From Paenibacillus segetis (lineage in GTDB: Bacteria > Bacillota > Bacilli > Paenibacillales > Paenibacillaceae), in contig NZ_BMFT01000001.1 in assembly GCF_014639155.1 (NCBI RefSeq), forward strand, positions 2,604,001-2,668,000: 64,000 nucleotides of DNA, written 5' to 3'. The position numbers and the translations under genes are program-made. Shown one piece after another: positions 26,577-35,504 of this stretch (position 1 is its first letter; every line of letters begins with the position of its first letter). Under the pieces are notes generated by a model that ran no database searches, was not told where the DNA came from, and was given only the letters and a program-made list of their open reading frames with translations.

Positions 26577-28243
26577 GGCCGATTCCCCCCGTTATCCAAT
26601 GACTTCTCATCCACTTCGACACCCATAACTTGCAGGAATGCAGACACCTCACGGCGCATTCCAAACCAGTTTTTTGTCGTATGTCCACCAAGTGTTAACA
26701 CCTGATCATCAACACGCAGCCAAATTCGGCGATGTTGCCAATAGAAACCTAGAATTAATCCCAGCATGACGATTCCTAGGCCTAACCATACAAATGGCAT
26801 AGCCCGATCTACTCGTATGTTCAAAAAACTGCTAGAACTGATGAAATCTACATCCTCCATGGCGAGTACATCCAATTCTAACTTATTCTGTAGGCCGCCG
26901 AGTTTCTCGTTGATTGCGTCTTGTTGAAAGCGTTCCTTGTCTATTTGCTTCGGGAAATAAATATACTGGCTTCCCTCTGTCGGCAAATCTGGCCCTTTGA
27001 TAGTAAACAAAAAAGCGGGAGCATTAGGACTCGCTGATTTGGAAATCGGCTGACCTTGATCATTTAATGAGAAATCCATATATTTATTGACGAGTTCTAG
27101 GGTGTATGGACCGAGTTTGAATTCTCGCTGAGGATTAGTCATATCAAGCTTGAATTTTCCGAATTGTTCGCCTGTTTGCTTATTGACCAGAACTGGCTGC
27201 ACCGAACGCAGCTTTGGTGTCAGATCGAAATCAAACTGATAAGCGGAAAGTCCTTTATAGCTTAAAGGCTTGTTGACCTGAATGGCATGACGTTTAACCT
27301 CTTTGAGTACGGGAGTCTTGGAGGGATCATCACAGTCTGCAGTACACTGATATAGCACTGCTTTCGTCTCAAATAGCTTAGGCACGACTTTACCCGTTCC
27401 ACGAAAATCTGCGGACATTTCATCCTCACTGTAATACTCCACTGTGAACTTCTCGTTCTTCAAGTAAAAGGATGTATCTGGAATCCGTGTAATCTCGCCC
27501 TCAGGGAACCAGTAATGCTTATCGAGATGCAGTCCGGGAAGACCACGAAATAATACAGCAAGCAAGAAAATAATCAATCCAATATGAATGACATAAGGCC
27601 CCCAGCGACTAAACCGCTGCTTCTCAGCTAAAAGAGCGTCTCCATCAATATGAACGCGGTAACCCTTTTTCTTGAGCAAGATGGAACTTTGCTGCACCCA
27701 CACTAAAGGGTCCTCTGCAATCGGACCTTGATAGACAAGTTTTTGCCGGGTAAGAAACTGCTTGTGTTTGCGAATCTTTTGTTTGGAGAGTGCTTTGTAG
27801 AGCGGAAGTACCCTGTCCAGACTACAGATGATGAGAGAAGCTCCGATCATAACCAGCAGCGTAATAAACCACCAGGATTCGTAGGTGTGAGATAGACCCA
27901 GCTTATAATAAATATCGCCGATGGTCCCATAATTATCTTTGTAGTACTTCGATGCATCAACTTGTACAAAATTACTCTCCTGCTGAAATATCGTCCCTAG
28001 GGACGCACCGATCAGAGTAAGAATAATGAGATAAATTGCAACTTTAACCGATGAGAAAAAATTCCAGATTCGGTCGATGACATTGGGATTAGCACGCTGT
28101 GAACGTCTCGCGGCTCCATCATAGCGCATTTCAAGAACTTCACTAGACTCATCAAGCTCAAAGAGTGGCTTCCCACAAGCCTCACAAAGAACAGTTCCAA
28201 CCGGATTCTGATGTCCGCACTCACATTTCGTGTTTTCAATCAA
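26573..28243 (-). CDS. resB: Cytochrome c biogenesis protein ResB
   Basis: 556 residues. N-terminal zinc-ribbon-like motif with Cys7, Cys9, Cys20 and Cys23 (KCECGHQNPVGTVLCEACGK), three N-terminal membrane helices, a large soluble domain (about 230-480) on the outer face and one C-terminal helix (about 485-505). ResB forms the system II haem lyase with ResC. TTG start at 28243 with GGGGGG upstream. Middle of the resA-resB-resC-resD-resE operon. Confidence 0.95.
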   Translation of the reverse strand: MIENTKCECGHQNPVGTVLCEACGKPLFELDESSEVLEMRYDGAARRSQRANPNVIDRIWNFFSSVKVAIYLIILTLIGASLGTIFQQESNFVQVDASKYYKDNYGTIGDIYYKLGLSHTYESWWFITLLVMIGASLIICSLDRVLPLYKALSKQKIRKHKQFLTRQKLVYQGPIAEDPLVWVQQSSILLKKKGYRVHIDGDALLAEKQRFSRWGPYVIHIGLIIFLLAVLFRGLPGLHLDKHYWFPEGEITRIPDTSFYLKNEKFTVEYYSEDEMSADFRGTGKVVPKLFETKAVLYQCTADCDDPSKTPVLKEVKRHAIQVNKPLSYKGLSAYQFDFDLTPKLRSVQPVLVNKQTGEQFGKFKLDMTNPQREFKLGPYTLELVNKYMDFSLNDQGQPISKSASPNAPAFLFTIKGPDLPTEGSQYIYFPKQIDKERFQQDAINEKLGGLQNKLELDVLAMEDVDFISSSSFLNIRVDRAMPFVWLGLGIVMLGLILGFYWQHRRIWLRVDDQVLTLGGHTTKNWFGMRREVSAFLQVMGVEVDEKSLDNGGNRP

Positions 28244-28265
28244 TGGAAAGTCCCCCCTCTCTTCA

Positions 28266-28793
28266 TCAAGGATTCACCAGTTGCTTGATTTGGTCGTCGA
28301 GACTGTCCAAATCCAGTTCCCCCTGATGGATGGAGGATATTCTACCCTTCTTGTCAACAAAAAAAGTCGTGGGCATCGGTACGACACCGTATTTACGAAC
28401 TGCTTCATTATCACTATCAAACAACACAGGAAAATCCACACCCATTTGCCCAGTAAAATTACGCACAGTCATTTCGTCTTCTCCCGTATTAATTCCGAGA
28501 ATAACGACGTCCTGACTCTGCCACTTCTCCCACTGAGTTTGTAGTGCGGGCATTTCTTTCACACAATACGTACACCAAGTAGCCCAAAAGTTAATGACAA
28601 CTGCCTGCCCCTTATATTCATCCAGGGTATGTACTTTACCATCAAGTCCTAGCAGTTTGATGGCGGGAGGCTTATCTCCGATTTCCGGTGTGCCGTTCCC
28701 GCCGCCGAATGCTGCTGTACTGATGGCATAGCCGCCAAGGATAACGATAAGTATCAGTATGACGACTTGTACTGGCCGTCTCGCTTTCCCCAT
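28266..28793 (-). CDS. resA: Thiol-disulfide oxidoreductase ResA
   Basis: 175 residues. N-terminal membrane anchor (about 9-28) and a thioredoxin fold outside with the redox motif FWATWCTYCVKEMP (Cys74, Cys77) and cis-proline PMPTTFF. Reduces the haem-binding cysteines of apocytochrome c. The B. subtilis motif is CEPC; here CTYC. ATG at 28793 is preferred because AAGGGAAG is about 9 bp upstream; an ATG ten codons earlier lacks a site. First gene of the res operon, preceded by phased TGAACA repeats. Confidence 0.93.
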   Translation of the reverse strand: MGKARRPVQVVILILIVILGGYAISTAAFGGGNGTPEIGDKPPAIKLLGLDGKVHTLDEYKGQAVVINFWATWCTYCVKEMPALQTQWEKWQSQDVVILGINTGEDEMTVRNFTGQMGVDFPVLFDSDNEAVRKYGVVPMPTTFFVDKKGRISSIHQGELDLDSLDDQIKQLVNP

Positions 28794-28824
28794 CTCCAGC
28801 TTCCCTTCTGTGATAATTTTCATA

Positions 28825-28858
28825 TTTTATGAACAAATAGTGAACATCCTATGAACAT
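28825..28858 (-). promoter_or_regulatory. Phased direct repeats and candidate promoter of resA
   Basis: Three copies of TGAACA (plus strand 28831-28836, 28842-28847, 28853-28858; TGTTCA on the coding strand) recur at exactly 11 bp, the spacing used by OmpR-type regulators such as ResD and PhoP. A coding-strand TAAAAT at 28825-28830 directly follows and could be the -10, placing the repeats over the -35 region. The binding protein is inferred. Confidence 0.5.
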
Positions 28859-28918
28859 TATAACGAAAATTACCACAGTTTCAGCTAGCTTCCAAGGCTA
28901 AATGTGAAAATTATGTGT

Positions 28919-29674
28919 CTATTTGCGTTTTTCTGGTTTACTTTGTTTCCCAGCAATTCTAGCTTGCTTGTACAATCCTTCAATTTCTTCTTTGGTTAAG
29001 TGTCGGTAGAGACCTCTCTTCAAGTTGCCCAGGAACAGTTCACCAAAAGCAATTCTCTTCAGCTTGGTCACTGGGTGGCCAATGGCTTCGAACATTCGGC
29101 GTACCTGACGGTTTTTACCTTCATGGATCGTAATCGAGATTGTAGAATGTTTACCTTCGGGATCAATGTCCTGATATTCTACTTCTGCTGGGGCAGTTAT
29201 ACCATCCTCAAGCAGAATTCCTTTTTTCAGCTTATCAAGTTCTGTACCGTGGGGCACACCCTTAACTGCCGCTATATAGGTCTTGGGAACATGATGCTTC
29301 GGATGCGTTAGAAGATGTGCAAAATCGCCATCATTCGTAAGCAAAAGCAAACCTTCAGTATCATAATCAAGACGTCCTACTGGATAAAGACGTTCTGTTA
29401 CACCCTTCAAATAATCCGTTACAATCTTTCTTCCTTGTGGATCTGAAGCACTCGTAATAACACCCTTAGGCTTGTTAAATACGATATACAGCTTCTTCTC
29501 CGCACCGATGCTTTTACCCTCTACGGTAATTACATCCACTGCAGGATCAGCTTTTGTACCCAAGGTAGTAACAGTTTCACCATTTACTTCTACCTTACCT
29601 TTTAATATCAGTTCTTCACATTTTCGACGTGAAGCGACACCCGCTCCAGCTAATATTTTTTGCAATCTTTCCAT
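28919..29674 (-). CDS. rluB: 23S rRNA pseudouridine synthase B
   Basis: 251 residues. N-terminal S4 RNA-binding domain (MERLQKILAGAGVASRRKCEE) and RsuA/RluB catalytic domain with the active-site aspartate in GRLDYDTEGLLLLTNDG. Modifies helix 89 region uridine of 23S rRNA by family knowledge. ATG at 29674 follows GAGGTGA by about 10 bp. Lies between dacB/spm and res genes as in B. subtilis. Basic C-terminal tail (KQSKPEKRK). Confidence 0.93.
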   Translation of the reverse strand: MERLQKILAGAGVASRRKCEELILKGKVEVNGETVTTLGTKADPAVDVITVEGKSIGAEKKLYIVFNKPKGVITSASDPQGRKIVTDYLKGVTERLYPVGRLDYDTEGLLLLTNDGDFAHLLTHPKHHVPKTYIAAVKGVPHGTELDKLKKGILLEDGITAPAEVEYQDIDPEGKHSTISITIHEGKNRQVRRMFEAIGHPVTKLKRIAFGELFLGNLKRGLYRHLTKEEIEGLYKQARIAGKQSKPEKRK

Positions 29675-29749
29675 GATCAATAAGTCACCTCATACACATG
29701 ATACCCATAGGAGAAGAAAATCACAATAGCAAGCACTTCTGAGATAATA

Positions 29750-29784
29750 AAACGACCCGAGGGTAATATACCCCCGAGCCGTTT
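29750..29784 (-). terminator. Rho-independent terminator after the DUF2167 gene
   Basis: Minus-strand AACGGCTCGGGGG and CCCTCGGGTCGTT arms, loop TATATTA, followed by TTATTAT. Located 19 bp after the stop. Confidence 0.8.
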
Positions 29785-29802
29785 CATTCTTATTTCAATT
29801 CA

Positions 29803-30789
29803 TTATTCCGGTCGATTAAATCGATCGTCGGAGTTAAATCGATCATCAGACCGATTGAATCTGTCCTCTTGATTACCGTCTTGATTCCCGTTCATGTCGA
29901 TGGGTTGCTGAGTAGTCACTTGCTTCTTTTTCTTACCAAAGATCAGTCGTCCAATAAATGCAAACGCAGCAATAATAAGAACGAATCCCTTCTTAAGAAT
30001 TAGAAGTAGTAAGGCTAATAAACCTGACTTCTTAGCAACAACCGCTCCAGCTCCGCCTAGAATTAGAGCAGTTAGACCGATCTCCGCTGTTCTATCCGTC
30101 TTCGCGTTAAAATCCTCGTAACGCTGTCCTTCTCTTAATTTAAAGCCAGCTAGTACTTCATCTTCCATTACAGCGCGATCAGCTGCTAGATGCTCTGGAT
30201 CTGATACAAGAACTGCCGATACGGTTCCTTCACGCGTCAAAATACGTATGTTGTAGTTAATCAATGGGTTATTATCAATATCATGAAGTAAAAGTGCCCA
30301 TGTCAGACTATGTAAATTTTCATCATACTGCGGAGGAGTTTCCCAACCGTCTACAAACAAATGATTTTCCTCGGCCAGCTGTTCATTTGAAGCTTCTGTT
30401 CCTTGTCTGTAGCTTTCAAGTAGATCATCCGCATTGATGTCGTTTTTCTCTTTGTCCTTAATATGACCCGTATCTTCGTACTCTAGATACAACGTCCAAC
30501 CTTGACTCTCATCATCAGGAAATATGGTCGCAATTTCAAGACCGTCAGGAATGTTTCCGGTTTCCTGCAAATAAGTCAATGTATCTTGCTTGTCAAGGAA
30601 ATAATATCCTTCCTTCAACGTGAGATCAGCGAGCCCATCACCTACTTCGATGCTTTGTCCTGTTCCTTCTACCCAATTCAGCTCAGTCTCTGCCAAAGCT
30701 TGAAGGGGAAATGATGTGAAAATGAGCATACATACTAAAATAGCGGCCGCTCCAAGCCTTAGTCTTGTTCTCTTTCTAATCTTTTGCAA
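29803..30789 (-). CDS. DUF2167 membrane protein
   Basis: 328 residues. Signal peptide (basic start, hydrophobic ILVCMLIFTSFPL, cleavage after ALA), then a domain opening with WVEGTGQSIEVGDGLADL and EGYYFLD that I recognise as DUF2167, then two membrane helices near the C-terminus and a polar tail with three DDRFN-type repeats. Function unknown. TTG at 30789 is favoured because GAGAGGAAGAG precedes it; an upstream ATG at 30810 has no site. Flanked by terminators on both sides, so a stand-alone transcription unit inserted between rluB and spmB. Confidence 0.82.
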   Translation of the reverse strand: MQKIRKRTRLRLGAAAILVCMLIFTSFPLQALAETELNWVEGTGQSIEVGDGLADLTLKEGYYFLDKQDTLTYLQETGNIPDGLEIATIFPDDESQGWTLYLEYEDTGHIKDKEKNDINADDLLESYRQGTEASNEQLAEENHLFVDGWETPPQYDENLHSLTWALLLHDIDNNPLINYNIRILTREGTVSAVLVSDPEHLAADRAVMEDEVLAGFKLREGQRYEDFNAKTDRTAEIGLTALILGGAGAVVAKKSGLLALLLLILKKGFVLIIAAFAFIGRLIFGKKKKQVTTQQPIDMNGNQDGNQEDRFNRSDDRFNSDDRFNRPE

Positions 30790-30898
30790 ATTCAACTCTT
30801 CCTCTCGCATGTAAGTATATGTATTTAATAATATTTCTAATTTTACATATTGAAAGCAAATATGGGTAGTCATTTTCTCAATTTAACCTAATTCAACA

Positions 30899-30932
30899 CA
30901 AAAAAATGACTTCTGAACTAGTTCAGAAGTCA
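30899..30932 (-). terminator. Rho-independent terminator after spmB
   Basis: Minus-strand TGACTTCTGAAC and GTTCAGAAGTCA (12 bp perfect) followed by seven T. Confidence 0.93.
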
Positions 30933-30949
30933 TTAGATTCAGCTAGTTG

Positions 30950-31483
30950 TTAGCTAAATAAAAGAAGACATACGCAAATTGCGGCAATAAATCCGATAAT
31001 GTCAGAAAATAGGCCTACTTTTAAAGCATACCGACCATTTTTAATACCAACAGCTCCAAAATATACAGTAAGCACATACAATGTCGTATCCGTACTGCCT
31101 TGTACCGTGGATGCTATTCGACCAATCATCGAATCTGGTCCATAGGTCTTAATCAAATCCGTTGTAAATGCAAGTGAGCCTGTACCTGTGAGTGGTCTCA
31201 GAATACCAAGCGGAAGTACTTCCGGTGGAACCCGAAGACTTTCTAAGAGTGGAGTCATCCATCCAACAAAGAAATCGAGCGCACCGGAAGCACGAAACAC
31301 ACTAATTGCAACCATCATGCCAACGAGATGAGGTATAATTCCAATGGCTGTTGAGAATCCATCCTTAGCTCCGTCAACAAAGGATTCATATACTGGTACC
31401 CTTTTAAAATAAGCATATAAAGGAATAAATGTGATCATCACGGGGACGGCCCAAGCGGACAGTAGATTAATCCAACCCAACAA
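30950..31483 (-). CDS. spmB: Spore maturation protein B
   Basis: 177 residues, about five hydrophobic helices with the nucleoside-recognition (Gate) signature GIIPHLVGMMVAISVFRASG and LTGTGSLAFTTDL. SpmA and SpmB are needed for full dehydration of the spore core. TTG start at 31483 after GAGGTGA, six bases after the spmA stop. Read in one unit with dacB and spmA, then stopped by the terminator at 30899-30932. Confidence 0.93.
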   Translation of the reverse strand: MLGWINLLSAWAVPVMITFIPLYAYFKRVPVYESFVDGAKDGFSTAIGIIPHLVGMMVAISVFRASGALDFFVGWMTPLLESLRVPPEVLPLGILRPLTGTGSLAFTTDLIKTYGPDSMIGRIASTVQGSTDTTLYVLTVYFGAVGIKNGRYALKVGLFSDIIGFIAAICVCLLLFS

Positions 31484-31489
31484 GGTAGC

Positions 31490-32116
31490 TCACCTCTTTA
31501 AGGACAAAGTAGGTGGTATCGTAGGCGGCAGTTTTCTTCGAATGCTCCTCCGTCGATACCAGCGGTCTGCAACAATTGCAGCAGCAGTGGCAACCGCTGT
31601 AGCTAGTAACGTCGAACCTACGATTTCAGCCGGATTTGCCGAGTTAAAATTAAGACGGATCGCGATCAGTGTAGTCGGTATTAAGGTAATACTAGCTGTA
31701 TTAAGTGCAAGTAGCGTACACATAGCAGGAGATGCTATTTCTTTATCGGGATTTAGCTCCTGTAGTTGCTGCATAGCCCGAATGCCCATTGGGGTTGCTG
31801 CATTCCCAAGCCCTAGTAAATTAGCACTCATATTGGACAAAATATATCCCATAGCAGGATGATTCTTAGGAACATCCGGGAATAAGAAAGAAACTACAGG
31901 CCCGAGTAATTTTGAGATTTTTTTGACCAATCCTGCATCTTCTGCCAATCGCATGATTCCTAGCCAAAACACTAACACACTAATGAGTCCGAAACAGACG
32001 GTAACCCCTGTCGCGGCTCCCTCAAAGGCAGCTTGCGTTACGATATTGATATCACCCTTTAATGCAGCAAATATAAATCCTATTAGTATAAGTGCAAGCC
32101 AGATTTTATTTACCAT
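31490..32116 (-). CDS. spmA: Spore maturation protein A
   Basis: 208 residues. Membrane protein with MVNKIWLALILIGFIFA as first helix and a Gate domain containing NMSANLLGLGNAATPMGIRAMQQLQ. Works with SpmB in spore core dehydration. ATG at 32116 is preceded by GGGGGGAGAAGGA; the 30-codon longer frame overlaps the dacB end and lacks a site. The C-terminal tail is basic. Confidence 0.93.
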   Translation of the reverse strand: MVNKIWLALILIGFIFAALKGDINIVTQAAFEGAATGVTVCFGLISVLVFWLGIMRLAEDAGLVKKISKLLGPVVSFLFPDVPKNHPAMGYILSNMSANLLGLGNAATPMGIRAMQQLQELNPDKEIASPAMCTLLALNTASITLIPTTLIAIRLNFNSANPAEIVGSTLLATAVATAAAIVADRWYRRRSIRRKLPPTIPPTLSLKR

Positions 32117-32154
32117 ATCCTTCTCCCCCCTTATTAGATTCCCCCACGAAATCA

Positions 32155-33333
32155 TTATTTGACGAGTAGTAAAGACCTGAATACCTCCATCAGCGCTCCT
32201 GACCAACTGCTTTGTCCCGTAACTACCTTTATGGTCGTGGAAGCTCCTGAAGAATTTTGACGTTCTTGCTGTGGCTTTGGAATAACACTCCCCTGCTCGT
32301 ACACCGGAACATTTCCAATCTCTTTACCATCAAGTGTAATTCTAATTTCCCCCCGATAACCAAAATCATCGGGGACAACCCTATTTAGAACAAGTCTTCT
32401 CTCTACTCGTGCAGCTTCTCCATTCGCCAATGCATAGCGAAACTCCTTACCCGTGACTAAACCGCCCTCAACCGCTTGTCCCTCTTGAATCAAACTAGTT
32501 AGTGGGAAATTAGCAAATCCATAATCAAGTAGCACTCGATGGTCGTTCCAATCATCACCATCATTTAGTGTAACGACGACAAGTTGTTGCCCACCCCGAG
32601 TTGCAGAACTAACCAAACAACGTCTGGCAATTTTGGTGAAGCCGGTTTTCACTCCATCTGCTCCTTCATAGAAACGAAGCATCTTGTTTTTATTGTCCCA
32701 TTTATAATCCCATGGATCGTTAGGGTTCGGTGCTTTCTTGCTTTTTGTAGATACGATCTCCTTAAATTCGAGATTATGTAACGCATATGCTGTCAATGTG
32801 GCGAGATCGTTTGCGGAAGAATAGTGTGCTTTTGCATCCAATCCGTGTGGATTCTGAAAATGAGTATGCTCAAGACCGATTAATCGCGCCTTTTCATTCA
32901 TTAAATGAACGAAACCTTCCTCCGAACCTCCAACATGTTCAGCAATCGCAGTTGCAGCATCATTGCCCGAGCGTAACATCAAGCCGTACAGCATATTGCG
33001 TAAACTCATTTCCTCGCCAAGCTGAAGGTATATGGACGAGCCTTCTTTGGCAAAGGCGTTTTTACTAACGGTCACCATATCATCTAGCTTTCCGTGTTCA
33101 ATAGCGACTATGGCGGTCATTATCTTTGTCAGACTTGCTATAGGTAATTCGTCATCACCTCGGCTTGAATAAAGAATTCGCCCCGATGTTACATCGATAA
33201 GCGCAGAAGCCTGCGCGTTTGTTGATGGAGCCCCAGGTCTCATCCCTTCGGCTTGTACGACTGATGTAAAACTCAGAATAAAGCATAGTGTCATAACGCA
33301 AATAGCAGCTACAATTCTTAATTTTGTATTCAT
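32155..33333 (-). CDS. dacB: Sporulation D-alanyl-D-alanine carboxypeptidase (PBP5*)
   Basis: 392 residues. Signal peptide ending VVQAEG, then S11 peptidase domain with SLTK (SxxK nucleophile near residue 67), SGN (near 122) and KTG (near 230), then a C-terminal beta domain. Trims peptides in the spore cortex to limit crosslinking. GGAGG lies 8 bp before the ATG at 33333. The dacB-spmA-spmB order is that of B. subtilis, where it is driven by sigma-E; a fitting promoter candidate is just upstream. Confidence 0.94.
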   Translation of the reverse strand: MNTKLRIVAAICVMTLCFILSFTSVVQAEGMRPGAPSTNAQASALIDVTSGRILYSSRGDDELPIASLTKIMTAIVAIEHGKLDDMVTVSKNAFAKEGSSIYLQLGEEMSLRNMLYGLMLRSGNDAATAIAEHVGGSEEGFVHLMNEKARLIGLEHTHFQNPHGLDAKAHYSSANDLATLTAYALHNLEFKEIVSTKSKKAPNPNDPWDYKWDNKNKMLRFYEGADGVKTGFTKIARRCLVSSATRGGQQLVVVTLNDGDDWNDHRVLLDYGFANFPLTSLIQEGQAVEGGLVTGKEFRYALANGEAARVERRLVLNRVVPDDFGYRGEIRITLDGKEIGNVPVYEQGSVIPKPQQERQNSSGASTTIKVVTGQSSWSGALMEVFRSLLLVK

Positions 33334-33373
33334 CACTTATTCCTCCGGCCTTATATGCAAGATTACTTGTATC

Positions 33374-33402
33374 ACTATATGCGACGGTGCTAGAGAGTAT
33401 GT
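33374..33402 (-). promoter_or_regulatory. Candidate sigma-E promoter of dacB-spmAB
   Basis: Minus strand ACATACT (33396-33402), 14-bp spacer, CATATAGT (33374-33381). The -10 agrees with CATACAnT at 6 of 8 positions; the -35 is weak. Known sigma-E control of the B. subtilis operon makes it plausible. Confidence 0.33.
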
Positions 33403-33460
33403 CCACCTTACAGTAGCACCGTAATAACCCCACAAAGTGGAGTGCTCTTATACGACTATA

Positions 33461-33493
33461 AAAAAGACCCTTCCCGAGTTTCCGGAAAGGATC
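33461..33493 (-). terminator. Rho-independent terminator after ytfJ
   Basis: Minus-strand GATCCTTTCCG and CGGGAAGGGTC arms around AAACT, followed by six T. Confidence 0.88.
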
Positions 33494-33524
33494 GATAACC
33501 ACCGAACACGGTACATGGATATTT

Positions 33525-34019
33525 TTAATTGCAATGTGACCCATGATTTTTATCAGTTTCATTTAAAATAATCTTGGATTCCTGTGCGCCCACGCTCTTA
33601 TGACAATCACCATTTGGGAATAATGACTGGATTTTATCGATTAAACTTGGTACTGCATCAATCATTTTCTCCATCAGGTGCGTTTGGTTGTCGAGTGGTA
33701 CGATGTTCACACCTTGCTTACCAACAACGAGAAAAGCGATTGGATTTATGGATACTCCTCCACCACTACCCCCGCCAAAAGGTCGCGTTTTGCCACCCTC
33801 ATTGGAATTGTTATTCGAGCTGGAGTTACCTCCGGAATTCCCCTCCAAGTTAAAATCGCTACCCCCTGCAGCAAATCCGAAGCCCACTCTGCTGATCGGT
33901 AAGATAACGCTCCCGTCCGGTGTCTCGACAGCCTCACCTACAATCGTATTGACGTCGACCATATCCTTAATGTTCTCCATCGCAGTTTGCATTAATCCTT
34001 GAATAGGATGTTCAGCCAT
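33525..34019 (-). CDS. ytfJ: GerW-family spore protein YtfJ
   Basis: 164 residues. Contains MENIKDMVDVNTIVGEAVETPDGSVILPISRVGFGFAAGG (quoted in parts), the YtfJ signature, then a glycine/asparagine/serine linker and INPIAFLVVGKQGVNIVPL. In Bacillus it is a spore protein (GerW) affecting germination. ATG after AAAGGAGGAG inside the end of the upstream DUF2953 gene. The C-terminus carries two cysteines and two histidines close together (DCHKS ... HGSHCN), which is unlike the usual tail as I recall. Confidence 0.92.
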   Translation of the reverse strand: MAEHPIQGLMQTAMENIKDMVDVNTIVGEAVETPDGSVILPISRVGFGFAAGGSDFNLEGNSGGNSSSNNNSNEGGKTRPFGGGSGGGVSINPIAFLVVGKQGVNIVPLDNQTHLMEKMIDAVPSLIDKIQSLFPNGDCHKSVGAQESKIILNETDKNHGSHCN

Positions 34020-34675
34020 TTCCTCACTCCTCCTTTCACTTTTAACACCCGAACTATAAGTATCAGTCCAGCATATATAGCATATCCGCAGCGGATTTTA
34101 GCTATGCAGTGGATCTCCGTGGAAAATAACGGCGGACATCCAAAGACTGGGACGACAAATAGTTTTGGCCTTTGCAACAAAGATACTCGGTGTGACAGCC
34201 CCCCAACCAAAGTAGTCTTGATCCCCCATAGAGCTCCTGTCAGCGTCGCGGTATGCGCAGCATCGGATAATGCAACGTTGGTAGACCAATCCAACTTGTG
34301 GAAAGATATCCTCTTAAGTGTTTGATTAAACCACTTCTTAAATTCAAAGATTGCTTTCAGGATTTCACGATACTTATTTGTCCAATGCTTAATCTTTTCT
34401 TCATTAATATCCTGCTCGTTGCTCGACGTCTGTCCTTTGAAGAAATTAGAAACCACATTATCCTCCACGTTGAAGCCTTCTTTTACATTGCGAAACACAA
34501 TGGAGGGAACCTCATAATGGAAACGAACTAATCCGTAAACAAGCGTGATATTCAGCAAAATAGTCTCATCCCAATTTTTCTTCCGCACCAACAAATCTAT
34601 AGAGATATTTGACATCAGAAGTAAGACAATGACGAGTAGCAACAAGATTAGGATGCCTCCGAGCCAAATCCACAC
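33992..34675 (-). CDS. ytfI: DUF2953 membrane protein (YtfI-like)
   Basis: 228 residues. Hydrophobic N-terminal helix (about 4-22, WLGGILILLLLVIVLLLM), then a soluble region with LLVRKKNWDETILLNITLVYGLVRF, and FGCPPLFSTEIHCIAKIRCGYAI leading to a second helix at the C-terminus. Matches DUF2953, which accompanies ytfJ in Bacillales. GTG at 34675 is taken because GGAGGG lies 7 bp upstream; the TTG eight codons earlier has no site. Overlaps ytfJ by 28 bp. Confidence 0.83.
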   Translation of the reverse strand: MWIWLGGILILLLLVIVLLLMSNISIDLLVRKKNWDETILLNITLVYGLVRFHYEVPSIVFRNVKEGFNVEDNVVSNFFKGQTSSNEQDINEEKIKHWTNKYREILKAIFEFKKWFNQTLKRISFHKLDWSTNVALSDAAHTATLTGALWGIKTTLVGGLSHRVSLLQRPKLFVVPVFGCPPLFSTEIHCIAKIRCGYAIYAGLILIVRVLKVKGGVRKWLNILFKD

Positions 34676-34788
34676 GGGAAAGCCCTCCAAGCCTTTCAAA
34701 TAACTAGCTTACTGTAGTATGGCTTGCCAAAAGAGATAAAATTCCTCAAAGTTAACACAAGTTTAAGAGGAACTGATCTTACTAACAC

Positions 34789-34822
34789 AAAAAAACGGTC
34801 CACTCTAATCAGAGCGAACCGT
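34789..34822 (-). terminator. Rho-independent terminator after scpB
   Basis: Minus-strand ACGGTTCGCTCT and AGAGTGGACCGT arms, 4-nt loop, seven T. Confidence 0.92.
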
Positions 34823-34853
34823 CGATAATCGTTATTCATTTGGGAATCGAATA

Positions 34854-35504
34854 TTATGAATTGCTACTATCATTTACTTCTTTATTTAGAACGGCACCTA
34901 AATCGTCCTTCACATCATCAAATGTAAGCTGCTGTTCCTCCAGTTTTTGAAACAATAGCTGAGTCTCCTCCTCCAAATGCTCCGTATTCTCGAAATTGGA
35001 CATTTCCGGAAGATCCTTCAAGCTTCCTAAGCCGAAGTAATCAAGAAACGACTTCGTAGTTCCATATAAAATGGGACGACCAATCGCTTCTGCTCTACCC
35101 ACCTCTTCGATTAGGTCTTTATTAACCAAAGTGTGAATAGCCCGTTCCGACTTGACCCCACGAATTTCCTCGATCTCAACCCTAGTGATAGGTTGGCGGT
35201 AAGCGACGATGGATAATGTCTCTAATGCAGCCTGGGATAGAGATGACCTGGAAGGGGAATAAGCAAGTCGTTCAAAATATGGAGCGTGATCCGGGAGTGT
35301 CGCCAATTGATAATTCCCGGCGATTTGCACAATCTGTAACCCTCGACCGGCTCGTTCAAATGAGGTCTTCATATCGAGCAATGCATCGGTGATCAACTCT
35401 GAGCGCTGCTCGGTAACTTCTGAAATCTGCTTCACGCTGAGGCCCTCTTCCCCCGCTAGAAACAATAAGCCTTCAATAATCGACTTCAAGTCCTGAAAAT
35501 TCAT
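34854..35504 (-). CDS. scpB: Segregation and condensation protein B
   Basis: 216 residues. Two winged-helix domains with SIIEGLLFLAGEEGLS at the start and YRQPITRVEIEEIRGV and TLVNKDLIEEVGRAEAIGRPILYGTT further on. ScpB dimers join ScpA and SMC in the bacterial condensin that resolves replicated origins. The C-terminal 45 residues are acidic and low in structure. Starts inside scpA (32-bp overlap) with GGAAAGG upstream. Operon scpA-scpB with terminator after it. Confidence 0.95.
   Translation of the reverse strand: MNFQDLKSIIEGLLFLAGEEGLSVKQISEVTEQRSELITDALLDMKTSFERAGRGLQIVQIAGNYQLATLPDHAPYFERLAYSPSRSSLSQAALETLSIVAYRQPITRVEIEEIRGVKSERAIHTLVNKDLIEEVGRAEAIGRPILYGTTKSFLDYFGLGSLKDLPEMSNFENTEHLEEETQLLFQKLEEQQLTFDDVKDDLGAVLNKEVNDSSNS

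Noticed and set aside
33155..33562. 135-codon minus-strand frame between dacB and ytfJ
   Set aside because: Covers the ytfJ terminator and the dacB start in a different frame; no start signal.
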